NCBI GenBank assembly: GCA_902797405.1
Contig: CADBSP010000208.1
Span: forward strand, 1-19,755
Direction: 5' to 3'
DNA: 19,755 bases
From: an uncultured Eubacteriales bacterium
Lineage (GTDB): Bacteria > Bacillota > Clostridia > Peptostreptococcales > Anaerovoracaceae
The notes beneath the pieces were generated by a model, which searched no databases, was not told the DNA's origin, and saw only the letters and a list, made by a program, of their open reading frames with translations. Shown here piece after piece: positions 1 through 7,562 of the stretch; position 1 is the stretch's first letter, and each line of letters begins with the position of its first letter. The position numbers and the translations under genes are program-made.

Positions 1-582
1 ATCAAATCAAATAAGATGTTTCTTCTCCTTAGCCTGGGCACGCTGGGTCTATATTTTTCAAACTCCAGCCTAAACATGTACATGGCTCAGATAGCGGGAA
101 ACCTGGGGGGAAACAGCGAGGACGTTGGAAGAGTTTTCTCAGTTCTCGCTTTCATGGAGATACCGACGCTGATTCTTTTTGATAAACTGTATAAAAAGTT
201 TCGCTGCGAATCCATGCTGAAATTTTCGGCAGTCGCGTTTGTCCTCTGGGTGGGCTCATGCGCCTATGCGAAAACCGTCGGCATGCTCATTGCAGCACAG
301 ATATTTCAGATGTTTGCCTTCGCCCTATATCTTCCAGCAATGGTCAGATTTATTGATGACAATATGAGGGAAGGCGAGGCGATAAAAGGTCAGACGCTTT
401 TCACAACTATGACGACTTCTGCAGCTGTATTTGCCGGACTTCTGGGAGGCTTTATCATCGATCAAAAGGGGATTAATGCTATGACGTTCTTTGCTACAAT
501 TGTAACGGCAATTGGTGTAGTCATCGTCTTCCTAACCGTCGGAAAAGTTGCGAAACCGAATACGGAAAACCAGGTGCGATAA
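1..582 (+). CDS. MFS transporter, C-terminal half (5' end outside window)
   Basis: The reading frame is open from base 1 and ends at the TAA at 580-582, so the start codon lies upstream of the window; the internal ATG at 16 is not a credible start. About six hydrophobic segments can be read (visible residues about 6-27, 42-60, 73-92, 94-118, 131-152 and 158-178), matching the C-terminal six-helix half of a 12-helix major facilitator. The pattern of Glu-Ile-Pro in the second segment, a basic loop (YKKFR) after it, and a Gly-rich fifth segment ending in 'GGFIID' resembles the LacY-like MFS_1_like group. The substrate cannot be told from this half. The gene is followed by a 117-bp spacer before a two-component system, which could be unrelated to it or control it. 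The family call is fairly sure; any substrate would be a guess. Confidence 0.8.
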   Translation: MKSNKMFLLLSLGTLGLYFSNSSLNMYMAQIAGNLGGNSEDVGRVFSVLAFMEIPTLILFDKLYKKFRCESMLKFSAVAFVLWVGSCAYAKTVGMLIAAQIFQMFAFALYLPAMVRFIDDNMREGEAIKGQTLFTTMTTSAAVFAGLLGGFIIDQKGINAMTFFATIVTAIGVVIVFLTVGKVAKPNTENQVR

Positions 583-618
583 GCACATTAGTCATAGAAG
601 ACGAATGCGATAATGTGC
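583..618 (+). repeat. Short inverted repeat just after the MFS stop codon
   Basis: GCACATTA at 583-590 is exactly complementary to TAATGTGC at 611-618 with a 20-base loop. There is no T-rich run after it, so it is a weak candidate for a terminator; it could be an operator-like site or an mRNA-end hairpin. Confidence 0.35.
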
Positions 619-699
619 CTGAGTAAGAAACAAGCACAGTAAGCGCGATTCATTAATTACAAATACGAGAAGCAACATAAATTTAAGAAGAGGATTATC

Positions 700-1407
700 A
701 TGGAACAGAAGCATTACAAAATATTGATTGTTGACGATGAACCGGATATCAGAGAAGTGGTTGCGGTGCTTCTTGGTAGCGAAGGCTACCAGGTGCTTCA
801 GGCCGAAAACGGTGGTTCTGCCGTAGAGATGGTTTATGCAGACAAAACCATCGACCTGGTTATCCTGGACATTATGATGCCGGGAATGACGGGGGTGGAA
901 ACCTGCGAGATGATTAGGAAACGTTCACATGTTCCGGTCCTTTTCCTAACAGCCAAATCCCAGGATCAGGATAAGGTCGATGCATACTCCCAAGGAGGAG
1001 ATGATTATTTGGTCAAACCGTTTTCACAAACCGAGCTCATCATGAAGGTGAGATCACTTCTCCGCAGGTATAAAGAATATAATGCGTCGAGCAGCCAGAT
1101 GCAGAATCCTTCGGCGCTCGGAGGCAACGTAATTCTGGACAGCAAAAGCCGCTCCGCGATCAAAGACGACAAGCGCATTCCTTTGACGGACAAGGAGTAT
1201 TCAATAATGAGGTACTTTGTTGAACACAGGGGAGAAATTGTGGGCAACAAAGAACTCTACGAAGGCGTTTGGAATGACAGCTATCTTCCGTCGGACGGAA
1301 ACACGGTCATGGTTCATATCCTTAACTTGAGAAAGAAGCTAGAGGAGGATGCCAACCATCCGGAAATAATAAAGACCATTTGGGGAAAAGGCTACCGCGT
1401 GGAATAA
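700..1407 (+). CDS. OmpR/PhoB-family response regulator
   Basis: This 235-residue protein has an N-terminal receiver domain (about 5-120) and a C-terminal winged-helix DNA-binding domain (about 130-235). The receiver shows the full active site: the acidic pair D12/D13, the phospho-acceptor D57 in 'LVILDIMMPGMTG', T84 in 'LFLTAK' and K106 in 'YLVKPF'. The C-terminal part shows the OmpR-type pattern 'PLTDKEYSIMRYF', 'VHILNLRKKLEED' and the terminal 'IIKTIWGKGYRVE'. It should be phosphorylated by the histidine kinase encoded next to it and act as a transcription factor; its targets are unknown. The ATG at 700 is preceded by AAGAGGA at 687-693. Length is standard for the family. A near copy of its last codons and stop lies in the spacer downstream (see findings). 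Confidence 0.95.
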   Translation: MEQKHYKILIVDDEPDIREVVAVLLGSEGYQVLQAENGGSAVEMVYADKTIDLVILDIMMPGMTGVETCEMIRKRSHVPVLFLTAKSQDQDKVDAYSQGGDDYLVKPFSQTELIMKVRSLLRRYKEYNASSSQMQNPSALGGNVILDSKSRSAIKDDKRIPLTDKEYSIMRYFVEHRGEIVGNKELYEGVWNDSYLPSDGNTVMVHILNLRKKLEEDANHPEIIKTIWGKGYRVE

Positions 1408-1465
1408 AACCAAACTGTCTTTTAGAAAGGGCTACCACGTGGAATAATTACATGTTAGAAAGGGC
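1386..1465 (+). repeat. Partial duplication of the response-regulator 3' end
   Basis: Bases 1386-1407 (last codons plus TAA of the response regulator) recur at 1426-1447 with 20 of 22 identical bases, so the spacer encodes GYHVE-stop after the genuine GYRVE-stop. A second small repeat, TTAGAAAGGGC, occurs at 1422-1432 and again at 1455-1465; its second copy supplies the purine-rich ribosome binding region of the kinase gene. The copies are offset by 40 and 33 bases, so neither restores the upstream reading frame. Confidence 0.85.
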
Positions 1466-1476
1466 CATATAATAGA

Positions 1477-3156
1477 GTGAGCCAAAAAAGTAATTCTGCT
1501 AAAACACCAAGAAAACATTTTATCACACTGAATCTGAAACTAGCTATTGTGGTCGTGATCGCTTTGATCATGACCCTTCTGGTATTTGAGGTACTTGGCA
1601 TGATTCAGTCCTTTGTGGTACAGAAATACTACCTAAGTGAAGAAGCGGTTAAGCGAAACGAGGACGAAGCCTTCGAAACCTTGGAGCGTTTCATAAACGG
1701 GAAAAAAATCAAAAGTACAGACACCGAGGCTCTGCATAATTGGGTTAAGGAGCAGGAATACACATATCTCACAGTTTCCGATAACTATTCAATCGCCTTT
1801 GACGGAGGATGGAGTGTAAGCGCAACGCAACCGGCAGACACCGATGTGACAGAGCAAAGCAATATCGAATATGGCGACGAGAATGCCAGAATAACTCCGG
1901 ACACTTTCCAACAGGATCTAAAAAACAGAATTATTCAATTTGACGACGGTCCGTTCTACGTATTTATCAATGTATATAAGGAAGAATATTTTTATCGTAT
2001 GATGATGTTCGTCAGGATTATTTTATGCGTCCTGACGCTCATAGGAATCATCATGGTATATAACGGGAGAGTGCTTGGTAGAATCGCGAGGCTCTCTGCA
2101 GAGGTAGAGGAAGTAACCAGCGGAAACCTGGCAGCCAATATACAGGGCACGGCGAATGACGAAATCGGAAGGCTTGCGAACAACGTTCACTCCATGCGTA
2201 ACTACATCATTAAAAGGTTGCAGAGTGAAAAGGAAGCATGGGATAAAAACTCGGAGCTCATAACCGCCATGAGCCACGACATTAGAACTCCGCTCACTTC
2301 ATTAATCGGTTACTTGGACATCATCGAGAGCGAAAAATACCAGAGTAAGGACGAGGAAAAGAGATACATAGAAGCATGCAGAGAAAAGGCGTTCCAGCTT
2401 AAGGACCTTTCGGATAAGCTCTTCCAATACTTCCTGGTTTTCGGGAGCAAAGGCGCAGAAAAGAATACAGAGCTGTATGATGCCAGCATCCTGCTCCAGC
2501 AGATTATCTCCGAACATTCCGCCGAACTTATAAACTACGGATTTAACATAGACCTGGATTATCGGATTCCAGAGGAGCTTGAAATCGAAGCGGACATTTC
2601 CGGTCTCAGAAGACTCTTTGATAATATCTTCTCCAATATTATGAAGTACGCGGAGAAGACCTCGGCCATCAGAATAAGCGTCGGTTTGGATGAAGAGGAA
2701 AGAAGCATCCGAATCAGCATGATTAACAGCGTGAGAAAAGAATCCCGTCAGGTGGAGAGCAATAAGATCGGTCTTAAAACCTGCGATAAGATTTGCACGG
2801 ACATGGGTGGAAGCTTCTCCTATCAGGATGAGGGACAACTTTTCACGGTCAAGCTTTCAATTCCTGTCTACAAGCAAAAAACCGGAGGGGGTCTTCAGAC
2901 TGCAGAGGAGCTTGCGGCTGCAGATATTGCGGACATCCACGATATTAATATTCATAATATCGAGGAAGTTCTGGGAACTGAACTCGTTAACGTTGCGGAA
3001 TCGGTTAATCTGGAAAATGAGAAGATGGGTTTAGGCGAGACGGTTGACCATGAAAAAGAGCAAATGACGGCGGCAGAGTTCTTTGATTCTGAAAACGAGA
3101 TAATTATCAACAACCCTGAAAGCACTGCAGGCGTAGAGAACTTAACTAACGATTAA
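1477..3156 (+). CDS. Membrane sensor histidine kinase with acidic C-terminal tail
   Basis: This 559-residue kinase is partner to the response regulator just upstream. Two membrane segments (about 21-45 and 175-195) frame an extracytoplasmic sensor region of about 130 residues. A HAMP linker follows, then the dimerization helix with phospho-acceptor H267 in 'MSHDIRTPLTSLIGY', and an N-box (N383, N387). The ATP-binding part is atypical: no DxGxG is seen after the N-box, and the usual GLGL motif reads 'KIGLKTC' (about 430-436), followed by 'DMGGSF'. After the catalytic fold comes a roughly 90-residue acidic, probably disordered tail rich in Glu, Asp and Asn. The start is GTG at 1477, preceded at a rather long distance by AGAAAGG (1458-1463). 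The ligand is unknown. Family assignment is firm; full kinase activity is likely but not certain. Confidence 0.92.
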   Translation: MSQKSNSAKTPRKHFITLNLKLAIVVVIALIMTLLVFEVLGMIQSFVVQKYYLSEEAVKRNEDEAFETLERFINGKKIKSTDTEALHNWVKEQEYTYLTVSDNYSIAFDGGWSVSATQPADTDVTEQSNIEYGDENARITPDTFQQDLKNRIIQFDDGPFYVFINVYKEEYFYRMMMFVRIILCVLTLIGIIMVYNGRVLGRIARLSAEVEEVTSGNLAANIQGTANDEIGRLANNVHSMRNYIIKRLQSEKEAWDKNSELITAMSHDIRTPLTSLIGYLDIIESEKYQSKDEEKRYIEACREKAFQLKDLSDKLFQYFLVFGSKGAEKNTELYDASILLQQIISEHSAELINYGFNIDLDYRIPEELEIEADISGLRRLFDNIFSNIMKYAEKTSAIRISVGLDEEERSIRISMINSVRKESRQVESNKIGLKTCDKICTDMGGSFSYQDEGQLFTVKLSIPVYKQKTGGGLQTAEELAAADIADIHDINIHNIEEVLGTELVNVAESVNLENEKMGLGETVDHEKEQMTAAEFFDSENEIIINNPESTAGVENLTND

Positions 3157-3206
3157 AATGATAGCGAGAAATCGAGAAGCGAATAATATAAAAAGGAGCG
3201 TGTGTT

Positions 3207-4517
3207 ATGGAAAATCAGTATTATCAAAAAGAGATTGAAACCATGTCCAGGGAGGACATGAAGAATCTCCAAAGCGAAAGGCTAGTTAAACAAATCAAAC
3301 ATGTATGGGACAATGTCCCATATTACAGACAACTGATGGAAGAGAAGGGAGTGACGCCGGAGGATATTAGTGGCATCGAAGACCTTCATAAGCTTCCATT
3401 TTTGACTAAAGATGACCTGAGGGACCAATACCCTTACGGACTCCTGGCGACTGATTTAGAAAACTGCGTCAGAATCCAGTCCACATCAGGAACAACAGGT
3501 AAGAGAGTCGTTGCGTTCTATACGCAAGGTGATGTTGATCTTTGGGAAGAATGTTGCGCTAGAGCGCTAACTGCAATAGGCGCAGGAAAGGGTGACGTCT
3601 GTCATGTGAGCTATGGCTACGGTCTCTTTACCGGTGGCCCCGGATTAAACGGAGGCTCTCATAAGGTGGGATGCCTGACGCTTCCAATGTCATCCGGAAA
3701 TACAGAGAGGCAGCTGCAATTTATGATGGACCTGGGATCCACCATACTTTGCTGCACTCCGTCCTATGCGGCTTACCTTGGAGAGTCCCTAAAGGAAGCG
3801 GGATATAAACCGGAGGACAATACGCTTAAGGCAGGAATTTTTGGTGCGGAGCCATGGACAGAGGAGATGCGAAGAGACATAGAAAGCTCCCTTGGTATCA
3901 AAGCCTACGACATCTACGGCCTTACGGAAACCAGTGGTCCGGGAGTTAGTTTCGAATGCTGCGAGCAAAACGGAATGCACATAAACGAGGATCATTTCAT
4001 TCCGGAAATAATCGACCCGGACACAGGGGAAGTTCTTCCTGAGGGATCAAAGGGAGAACTGGTCTTCACATCGATAACCAAGGAAGCCTTTCCTTTGATT
4101 AGATATAGAACCAGAGACATAACCGTGCTAAGTCGCGAGAAGTGCTCCTGCGGTAGAACCCTGGTAAAGATGAGAAAGCCTATGGGACGTTCTGACGATA
4201 TGCTCATTATCCGCGGCGTAAACGTATTCCCATCTCAGATAGAGACGGTGCTCCTAAAGGAAGGTTATACACCGAATTACCAGATTGTAGTAGACAGAGA
4301 AAACAATTCAGACAGCTTGGATGTCTATGTGGAAATGAATCCGGAATCCTTCTCCGACGTTGTTAAAGATATCGAAGAAGATGCAAGCAAGCTGGCAGGA
4401 GCCATAAAGACTATGCTTGGAATTAAACCGAAGGTTCACCTGGTTGCACCTAAGACAATTGAGAGAAGCGAAGGAAAAGCGGTTAGAGTAATCGATAAGC
4501 GTAAGCTTCACGATTAG
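3207..4517 (+). CDS. paaK: Phenylacetate-CoA ligase-like AMP-forming enzyme
   Basis: This 436-residue protein matches the PaaK branch of the ANL (acyl/aryl-CoA ligase) superfamily, which adenylates an aryl acid with ATP and transfers it to CoA. Visible motifs are the phosphate-binding loop 'STSGTTGK' (92-99), 'YGLTET' (237-242), 'RYRTRD' (299-304), the hinge region 'GRSDDMLIIRGVNVFP', and a C-terminal 'EGKAVRV' that carries the likely catalytic Lys. 'CSCGR' just before the hinge is also typical of this branch. Length is normal. The ATG at 3207 has AAAGGAG (3192-3198) upstream. It is followed 19 bases later by a tandem-ACT gene, a pairing known from amino-acid-degrading anaerobes, where these ligases make aryl-CoA from aromatic amino-acid-derived acids. 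The exact acid (phenylacetate, indoleacetate or similar) is inference. Confidence 0.93.
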   Translation: MENQYYQKEIETMSREDMKNLQSERLVKQIKHVWDNVPYYRQLMEEKGVTPEDISGIEDLHKLPFLTKDDLRDQYPYGLLATDLENCVRIQSTSGTTGKRVVAFYTQGDVDLWEECCARALTAIGAGKGDVCHVSYGYGLFTGGPGLNGGSHKVGCLTLPMSSGNTERQLQFMMDLGSTILCCTPSYAAYLGESLKEAGYKPEDNTLKAGIFGAEPWTEEMRRDIESSLGIKAYDIYGLTETSGPGVSFECCEQNGMHINEDHFIPEIIDPDTGEVLPEGSKGELVFTSITKEAFPLIRYRTRDITVLSREKCSCGRTLVKMRKPMGRSDDMLIIRGVNVFPSQIETVLLKEGYTPNYQIVVDRENNSDSLDVYVEMNPESFSDVVKDIEEDASKLAGAIKTMLGIKPKVHLVAPKTIERSEGKAVRVIDKRKLHD

Positions 4518-4536
4518 TTTGAAGGGAGCGTGTAGA

Positions 4537-4968
4537 ATGGCTATTAAACAATTATCCATGTTTGTGGAAAACAAAAAAGGAGCCTTGGCTCATGTGCTTA
4601 AACAATTCTCCGACAATGGCGTGGGGCTAAGGGCGATGACTATCGCGGATACAAAGGATTTTGGAATTCTCCGCGTTATAGTCGACGATAGAGAGGGCGC
4701 AATCCGTGCCCTTCAGAACGCAGAGATAGTTTTCTCGGTAAACGATGTAATTGCAGCAGAAGCAGCGGACGTCCCGGGAGGTTTGGCATCCGTGCTAAAT
4801 ATCCTTATGGACGCGGGAATCGACATCGAATATACCTATGCATTCGTAGTTGAATCAGGAGATAGAGCCTGTGCAATCCTAAGAGTATCCGATGTAGAAG
4901 CGGGAGAAAAGGTGCTATCGGAAGCAGGAGTGCCGCTGGTTTCAGAAGACGAAATTTTAAGAATATAG
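4537..4968 (+). CDS. Tandem ACT-domain protein
   Basis: A 143-residue soluble protein made of two ACT domains (about 1-70 and 71-143). The first begins 'IKQLSMFVENKKGALAHVL' and the second has 'ADVPGGLASVLNILMDAGIDIEYTYAF', both showing the beta-alpha-beta start and the Gly-containing turn where ACT domains bind amino acids. There is no catalytic domain, so it is probably an amino-acid-sensing or regulatory partner. It lies 19 bases after the aryl-CoA ligase and is most likely co-transcribed with it, suggesting that aromatic amino acids are the ligand. The start is set at the ATG at 4537 because AAGGGAG (4522-4528) sits 8 bases upstream; a TTG at 4519 overlaps that ribosome site and is less credible. 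Confidence 0.9.
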   Translation: MAIKQLSMFVENKKGALAHVLKQFSDNGVGLRAMTIADTKDFGILRVIVDDREGAIRALQNAEIVFSVNDVIAAEAADVPGGLASVLNILMDAGIDIEYTYAFVVESGDRACAILRVSDVEAGEKVLSEAGVPLVSEDEILRI

Positions 4969-5050
4969 TATTAAGAGTATAAAGAAGCGTGAACCGAGTC
5001 GCACGATAGAATTTAAAGAAGGACATAAACGATATTTAACAAAACGAACA

Positions 5051-7489
5051 ATGGGATTAACTGAATTAGAGGTTCGGGAACGAATTCAAAGAGGACAAGT
5101 CAATACGCAGGTGGACCCATCCACCAGAACAATAGCGCAGATAGTTAAAGAGAATGTCTTTACCTACTTTAACCTTATCTTCGTTGTACTGGCGCTTCTT
5201 TTGATTATGGTGGGTTCTTTTAAGAACCTCACATTCATGTTAATCGTCATAGCAAATACGGGAGTCGGAATCTTCCAGGAACTTAAATCAAAGAGAACCC
5301 TGGATAAGCTGAAGCTGCTTAAGATGCCGAAGTCTCACGCAATCAGAAGCGGTGTAGAGGTCGAGGTTCCCACATCCAAGCTTGTGCTGGATGACGTTGT
5401 AGTCCTAAGGGCAGGCGCCCAAATTCCGGCAGATGCAGAGGTTCTGGAAGGAACAATCCAGGTAAACGAGGCGCTACTCACAGGTGAAGCGGATGAGATA
5501 AATAAAACCACCGGAGATAAACTCCTCTCGGGAAGCTTTGTTGTATCCGGAGAATGTTACGCCAGACTTATTGCGGTTGGTGAGGACTCATACATTTCCA
5601 GGCTCACCATCGAGGCTACAGAGGAAGGTGGGAACGAAGACTCGGAGATGATACTATCCTTAGATAAATTGGTGAAGGCAATCGGTATCATCATCATCCC
5701 TGTAGGCGTAATCATGCTGGTTCAGGAATTGGTTGTCCTGGGTAATTCCTTCCGTGACAGCATCATAGGAATCGTAGCAGCGATTCTTGGAATGATTCCG
5801 GAGGGTCTGTACATGACCGCCTCAATTGCGATGGTTGTTTCCGCCCTCAGGTTAGCAAAGAAAAATGTGCTGGTACAGAATCTCCGCTGCATAGAAGCCC
5901 TGGCTCGCGTAGACGTGCTCCTGGTGGATAAGACGGGAACCATAACGTCTTCAGACATGAGAGTTGCGGGATTCACTACTGCAGAAGAAAGAAACCGAGA
6001 GTCCATATCCCAGCTAATAGGTTCCTTTGTTCAGGAACAAAGTGCGGACAGCACAACCATGGAAGCACTCCAGGATTATTTTAGTGAATCAGATCCAAGC
6101 GAAGCGGCAATTACCGTCTGCCCGTTTTCTTCCAGATACAAATACAGCGGTGCTACCTTTGTTAGTGGAAACTATGTAATCGGAGCGCCGGAATATGTTC
6201 TAGGCAGCAATCTAGGAAGATACAAAGAGTACATAGAGAAGATGTCTGCAGAGGGCTACAGAGTTTTGGCATTCTGCAGGATAGATGAAGAACCTGCAGG
6301 GCAGGTACTAAGTGAACCATCAGAACTTTTGGCTCTCGTATTCCTGGAGAATCCGGTGAGAGAAAACGCGGCCAACACCTTCGGTTACTTTGCTGAAAAC
6401 GGCGTAGAGGTGAAGGTCATCTCCGGAGATAATCCGACCACCGTATCTCATATCGCCATGGAGGCGGGAATACCGGACGCGGATAAATATGTGGACGCCA
6501 GAAGCCTGGTAAACGACAGAGCAATTTCTGACGCAATTCAGCGCTATACGGTTTTCGGAAGAGTATCCCCCGAACAAAAGAGACAATTCGTTTGGGCCCT
6601 CCAGGAACAAGGTAAGACCGTTGGAATGACGGGAGATGGCGTGAACGATATCCTGGCGCTTCGCGATGCGGACTGTTCCGTGGCAATGGCTTCCGGAAGC
6701 GAAGCCGCAGCAAACGCTGCACAGCTGGTGCTTCTGGATTCAGACTTCGGTCAAATGCCATCCGTAGTATCAGAAGGACGAAGAGTGGTAAACAATATCC
6801 AGAAGGCAGCATCGCTTTATCTAACAAAGAACATCTTTTCCTTGCTACTGGCTATTTTCTCAATGATTAGCGTTCTAAGCTATCCGCTAAAACCATCGCA
6901 GATAACTTTGATTAGTATGTTTACGATTGGGGTGCCGTCGTTCATTCTGTCGCTGGAATCGAACTTTAAGAAAATAGAAGGAAAGTTCCTGCCCAATGTT
7001 TTCAAGATGGCAGCACCTGCGGGTATCACTATGTTCATTTCCGTAAGCGCCATGGTCATATTTGGTCAGGTCTTTAAGATAGATGAATCGTGCATTTCCA
7101 CGTCTGCTACAATGCTTGTTGCATTGGTCGGCTTCCTATTCCTCGGCAAGGTGGCAGTTCCGGCTAACAAACTCCACGTAGGGATGATATTTGCGCTAAT
7201 TGCGGGGATGGCATACTGCGTGATATTCATGCCGCAGCTCTTTGATATAGAGGCCATAACTATGAAGGCCGCCATGCTTCTGGCTGTATTCCTAATTGCA
7301 ACAGAAGGTCTTTTCCGCTACGTGCACGCAGGGGTCGGAGTGGCAGCTGCATTCAGTGAACACAGGCAAACAAAGAGAGAAGAAAAGCGCGCGTCTAAAC
7401 TAAAGAAGCGCAGAGCCAGAGCAAAGGCTGCAGCCAAAGCAGAATTAGAAGCAGAGGAAGCCGCTCGGGATTACTATTATACGGAATAA
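5051..7489 (+). CDS. Cation-transporting P-type ATPase, CtpE-like
   Basis: An 812-residue P-type ATPase with actuator motif 'TGEA' (144-147), membrane Pro-Glu-Gly-Leu (250-253), phosphorylated D293 in 'DKTGT', and the hinge 'MTGDGVND' (526-533). About ten membrane segments are expected. There is no N-terminal heavy-metal domain and no CPC motif, so it is not a copper/zinc type. The 'EALARVDVLLVDKTGT' context and compact length resemble the CtpE group; mycobacterial CtpE has been linked to calcium uptake, so a Ca/Mg-type cation is plausible but unproven. The last 45 residues are a highly charged cytoplasmic tail (Lys/Arg then Ala/Glu-rich) ending DYYYTE. The ATG at 5051 is the only start available because an in-frame stop precedes it at 5027; the nearest AAGAAGG (5017-5023) is too far away to be a normal ribosome site. 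Confidence 0.9.
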   Translation: MGLTELEVRERIQRGQVNTQVDPSTRTIAQIVKENVFTYFNLIFVVLALLLIMVGSFKNLTFMLIVIANTGVGIFQELKSKRTLDKLKLLKMPKSHAIRSGVEVEVPTSKLVLDDVVVLRAGAQIPADAEVLEGTIQVNEALLTGEADEINKTTGDKLLSGSFVVSGECYARLIAVGEDSYISRLTIEATEEGGNEDSEMILSLDKLVKAIGIIIIPVGVIMLVQELVVLGNSFRDSIIGIVAAILGMIPEGLYMTASIAMVVSALRLAKKNVLVQNLRCIEALARVDVLLVDKTGTITSSDMRVAGFTTAEERNRESISQLIGSFVQEQSADSTTMEALQDYFSESDPSEAAITVCPFSSRYKYSGATFVSGNYVIGAPEYVLGSNLGRYKEYIEKMSAEGYRVLAFCRIDEEPAGQVLSEPSELLALVFLENPVRENAANTFGYFAENGVEVKVISGDNPTTVSHIAMEAGIPDADKYVDARSLVNDRAISDAIQRYTVFGRVSPEQKRQFVWALQEQGKTVGMTGDGVNDILALRDADCSVAMASGSEAAANAAQLVLLDSDFGQMPSVVSEGRRVVNNIQKAASLYLTKNIFSLLLAIFSMISVLSYPLKPSQITLISMFTIGVPSFILSLESNFKKIEGKFLPNVFKMAAPAGITMFISVSAMVIFGQVFKIDESCISTSATMLVALVGFLFLGKVAVPANKLHVGMIFALIAGMAYCVIFMPQLFDIEAITMKAAMLLAVFLIATEGLFRYVHAGVGVAAAFSEHRQTKREEKRASKLKKRRARAKAAAKAELEAEEAARDYYYTE

Positions 7490-7562
7490 TTAATTGATTG
7501 AATCAAGTAGGATTGCCTAATAGATGAGAGTTTCCAATTGAAGAGAAGGTTGTGAGTAAGAG

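Noticed and set aside
2302..2838. A 178-residue minus-strand open frame inside the histidine kinase gene
   Set aside because: It is opposite the conserved H-box and ATP-binding region; no ribosome site or known motif.
4519..4536. A TTG start giving six more residues on the ACT protein
   Set aside because: The TTG overlaps its own supposed ribosome site, whereas the ATG at 4537 is correctly placed after AAGGGAG.
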